Shown here in pieces: positions 4,837 through 6,658 of a stretch of DNA of 6,658 nucleotides; the first letter of the stretch is position 1, and each line of letters begins with the position of its first letter. The notes beneath the pieces are model-generated. The model did not search any database and was not told the origin of the DNA. It worked only from the letters and a program-made list of their open reading frames with translations. Source of the DNA: an uncultured Treponema sp. (GTDB lineage Bacteria; Spirochaetota; Spirochaetia; Treponematales; Treponemataceae). The position numbers and the translations under genes were made by a program. Location: contig CAKZZO010000017.1 in assembly GCA_937885175.1 (NCBI GenBank), positions 1 to 6,658 on the forward strand. Direction: 5' to 3'.

Positions 4837-6522
4837 CTATGCACCTTCTTGCTGACACAAGCGCTTTGCGTCAGTGAATGACTGCGGCTTACCCCATACA
4901 AAGCCTTGGATAAAGTCACAGTTGTGTTCCTTGAGCATGGCAAGTTGATTTTCGTTCTCCACGCCCTCGGAAATTACCTCGCAGTTCATTATGTGCCCCA
5001 TGTAAATTACGGAGTCCACCATGTCGCGCATGGTCTGATTTGTTTCGATGTCGTCAATCAGGCTCTTGTCAATTTTAAGCAGATTTACGGGCAGTTTCAT
5101 CAATTGGGCGATAGACGTGTAGCCTGTGCCAAAATCATCCAGTGCAATCTGTACGCCCAGAGCCCGCAAAGCCTGTATGTTTGCAATGGTAATCTCCATG
5201 GAGTCGGCAAATGAATATTCAGTGATTTCGATTTCCAGACTCTTTGGCGGAAATTGCGTTTCTTCCAGCATTTTTTTCACTTTTTCGGCAAAATGCTCGC
5301 TTCCGATGTTTTTTGCAGACACATTAACGGAAAGAATGCAGCCTTTCTTCATGGAGGCAAGAATCGGCTTAAATTCCGTCATTGCACGGCGCAAAACATA
5401 GTCGTCAATCTTTATAATCAGATTTGTTTTTTCTGCGGCAGGAATAAAGTAACCGGGGCTGACAATCGAACCGTCCGGCTTTTTACATCGAATCAGCGTC
5501 TCAAAACCCCGCAACTCCTTTTTTCCTGTCGTAAACTGCGGTTGATAGACCAGATAGAAGTAGTCATTTTCCAGGCTTTCGCGGATCAGGAATTCCGCTT
5601 CCTTTTGTTTGGCTTCCGCGTTTTCCATTGTTTCATCAAACACACAGACTTTTGTATCGCTGTTTCGTGTGGCAAGCATGGCAGTTTCCGCATCCTTTAG
5701 AATGGCGGAGGCATTTTTGTGTATGAATGTCGGGTTTTCAATAAAGGTCAGTCCAGCCGCAAAAGTGACCATGCAGGTCTTTCCTGTTTCACCGCTGTTA
5801 TTTGAAAGAATGATGGTCATGGGTTGCGGCTTGATAAGTTCCTTAGCCTTTTCCAAAGCCTCGTCCATTGACTTTACGTCATCAAAGACGATGGCAAAGG
5901 TGGGACCTGTAATCGTAAACACCATGTCGCTTTTGCCCAGTTGCTCAGTAAATTTATGGGCAACCTGCTGCAAGATAAAATCACCCGCCTGCATGCCAAA
6001 GTCATTGTTAATCTGCTTGAAACTTTCAATCTCAACGCATACCAGCGCAAGGGGGCTGTTGTTGTTCAGCCTTTCGGTCATTTCCCGTGCGTAGCTGCGC
6101 CTGTTCCGTAATCCCGTAATATAGTCCGTAATGCTGTTGAGGGAAGCCTGTTTGTAGAAAGAATAGATAATCAACAGCGAGACAACTGAAATGCCGGTAC
6201 TTACCACACCCGGCAGTGAAGACAGGGAATGAAAGCGGACAATAGGCATGAGGGAACTGATGAGCGACTGACTGGATAAAACAACTGCGATGACAATACC
6301 GACTTTGTAGCTGGCAAAAACCATAAGGATACAGGTAAGGGTTTGTAAGGCAGAAAAAATACCCTGCATCGATATTGTAGAAATGACATAAGAGCCTAAG
6401 TGCAGAACTTGAATTTTTGAATGTCCGATGTAGTTGATAAGAAATGCACAAAGTAAATTCAGGACGGTACAAATCGTAAGTACTAAGGATCGTCGAGGAA
6501 TGTGTTTCACTTGCAACTCCAT
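4837..6522 (-). CDS. Membrane GGDEF-EAL protein, probable c-di-GMP phosphodiesterase with dead cyclase domain
   Basis: The 561-residue protein has about four or five N-terminal hydrophobic segments (10-125), a GGDEF-family domain (about 130-300) and an EAL domain (about 310-555). In the GGDEF domain the signature is GPTFA (206-210), not GG[DE]EF, and the RxxD I-site position reads GKSD. Diguanylate cyclase activity is therefore not expected; the domain may instead sense GTP, as in some known proteins. In the EAL domain the signature is ETL (341-343), and the other metal and catalytic positions are kept: Asn400 (SVN), Glu432 (EIEITE), Asp462-Asp463 (DDFGTGYTS), Lys483, the EGVE Glu522 and Gln539 (IQG). 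Hydrolysis of c-di-GMP to pGpG is the likely activity. The ATG at 6522 has no Shine-Dalgarno; a GTG at 6510 with GGAG 6 nt upstream is an alternative start (557 residues). First gene of the operon. Confidence 0.9.
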   Translation of the reverse strand: MELQVKHIPRRSLVLTICTVLNLLCAFLINYIGHSKIQVLHLGSYVISTISMQGIFSALQTLTCILMVFASYKVGIVIAVVLSSQSLISSLMPIVRFHSLSSLPGVVSTGISVVSLLIIYSFYKQASLNSITDYITGLRNRRSYAREMTERLNNNSPLALVCVEIESFKQINNDFGMQAGDFILQQVAHKFTEQLGKSDMVFTITGPTFAIVFDDVKSMDEALEKAKELIKPQPMTIILSNNSGETGKTCMVTFAAGLTFIENPTFIHKNASAILKDAETAMLATRNSDTKVCVFDETMENAEAKQKEAEFLIRESLENDYFYLVYQPQFTTGKKELRGFETLIRCKKPDGSIVSPGYFIPAAEKTNLIIKIDDYVLRRAMTEFKPILASMKKGCILSVNVSAKNIGSEHFAEKVKKMLEETQFPPKSLEIEITEYSFADSMEITIANIQALRALGVQIALDDFGTGYTSIAQLMKLPVNLLKIDKSLIDDIETNQTMRDMVDSVIYMGHIMNCEVISEGVENENQLAMLKEHNCDFIQGFVWGKPQSFTDAKRLCQQEGA

Positions 6523-6556
6523 GATATATTGGATTTACACTTTTGTTGCTGAACTT

Positions 6557-6584
6557 ATTATACAATAAAACAGGCAAATGTAAA
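6557..6584 (-). promoter_or_regulatory. Sigma-70-like promoter of the PDE operon
   Basis: On the minus strand TTTACA (6584-6579, close to TTGACA) and a perfect TATAAT (6562-6557) are 16 bp apart. Initiation would fall near 6550, giving a leader of about 28-40 nt depending on which start codon is used. No riboswitch-like fold for c-di-GMP is seen in the leader. Confidence 0.6.
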
Positions 6585-6658
6585 GGCTGCGATAAAGCAA
6601 TATCAGGGCAAACGCATTATAATCCATTCACAAGTAAGACAAAAAGGGCACAGGTAAA
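6585..6658. other. Right-edge intergenic sequence, no feature called
   Basis: This is AT-rich sequence upstream of the PDE operon promoter. A TATAAT-like string around 6616-6623 can be read on both strands, but neither direction has a usable -35. No start codon with a ribosome binding site is visible before the window ends. Confidence 0.4.

Noticed and set aside
6032..6577. Minus-strand frame of 181 residues at the start of the PDE gene
   Set aside because: It overlaps the real membrane domain in another frame, and its start lies upstream of the predicted transcription start.
6523..6658. c-di-GMP riboswitch upstream of the phosphodiesterase
   Set aside because: The leader is only about 30-40 nt and lacks the conserved GEMM sequence blocks.

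Overview
The window reads as a stretch of a host-associated spirochaete chromosome, most likely Treponema or a close relative. This assignment is inference. It rests on mid-range base composition, two multi-pass membrane c-di-GMP enzymes, a PflX-type radical SAM gene, and intergenic spaces filled with palindromes instead of simple terminators. No rRNA, tRNA or marker gene is present to confirm it.

Left part (1-992). The first codons of an unknown minus-strand gene lie at the extreme left edge (32 to 1). Upstream of it is a collapsed type I restriction-modification locus on the minus strand. Its extended -10 promoter, Shine-Dalgarno, N-terminus and rho-independent terminator survive, but the hsdM reading frame is reduced to three short fragments. 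Two strong palindromes lie between the first two fragments. From about 669 to 895 there is no convincing gene. This space holds a tandem series of hairpins whose stems differ but whose loops repeatedly carry GAAACG.

Middle part (957-3398). A membrane diguanylate cyclase with an intact GGEEF motif and no I-site is on the plus strand, under a promoter that would give an almost leaderless mRNA. A GC-rich palindrome cluster follows. Next is a short unknown minus-strand gene whose start overlaps that of a plus-strand XRE-type regulator. The regulator is followed by a four-helix membrane protein (possibly DUF2798-like) with a strong ribosome binding site.

Right part (3399-6658). A compact minus-strand operon runs from a sigma-70-like promoter near 6584-6557. 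It encodes a membrane protein with a degenerate GGDEF domain (GPTFA) and an EAL domain with all expected catalytic residues, then a 134-residue acidic protein of unknown function (2-nt gap), then a PflX/COG1313-type radical SAM protein (start and stop overlap by one base). The spacing implies translational coupling. The window therefore pairs one likely c-di-GMP synthase with one likely c-di-GMP hydrolase on opposite strands, and it links the hydrolase to a radical SAM enzyme with no obvious partner enzyme nearby.
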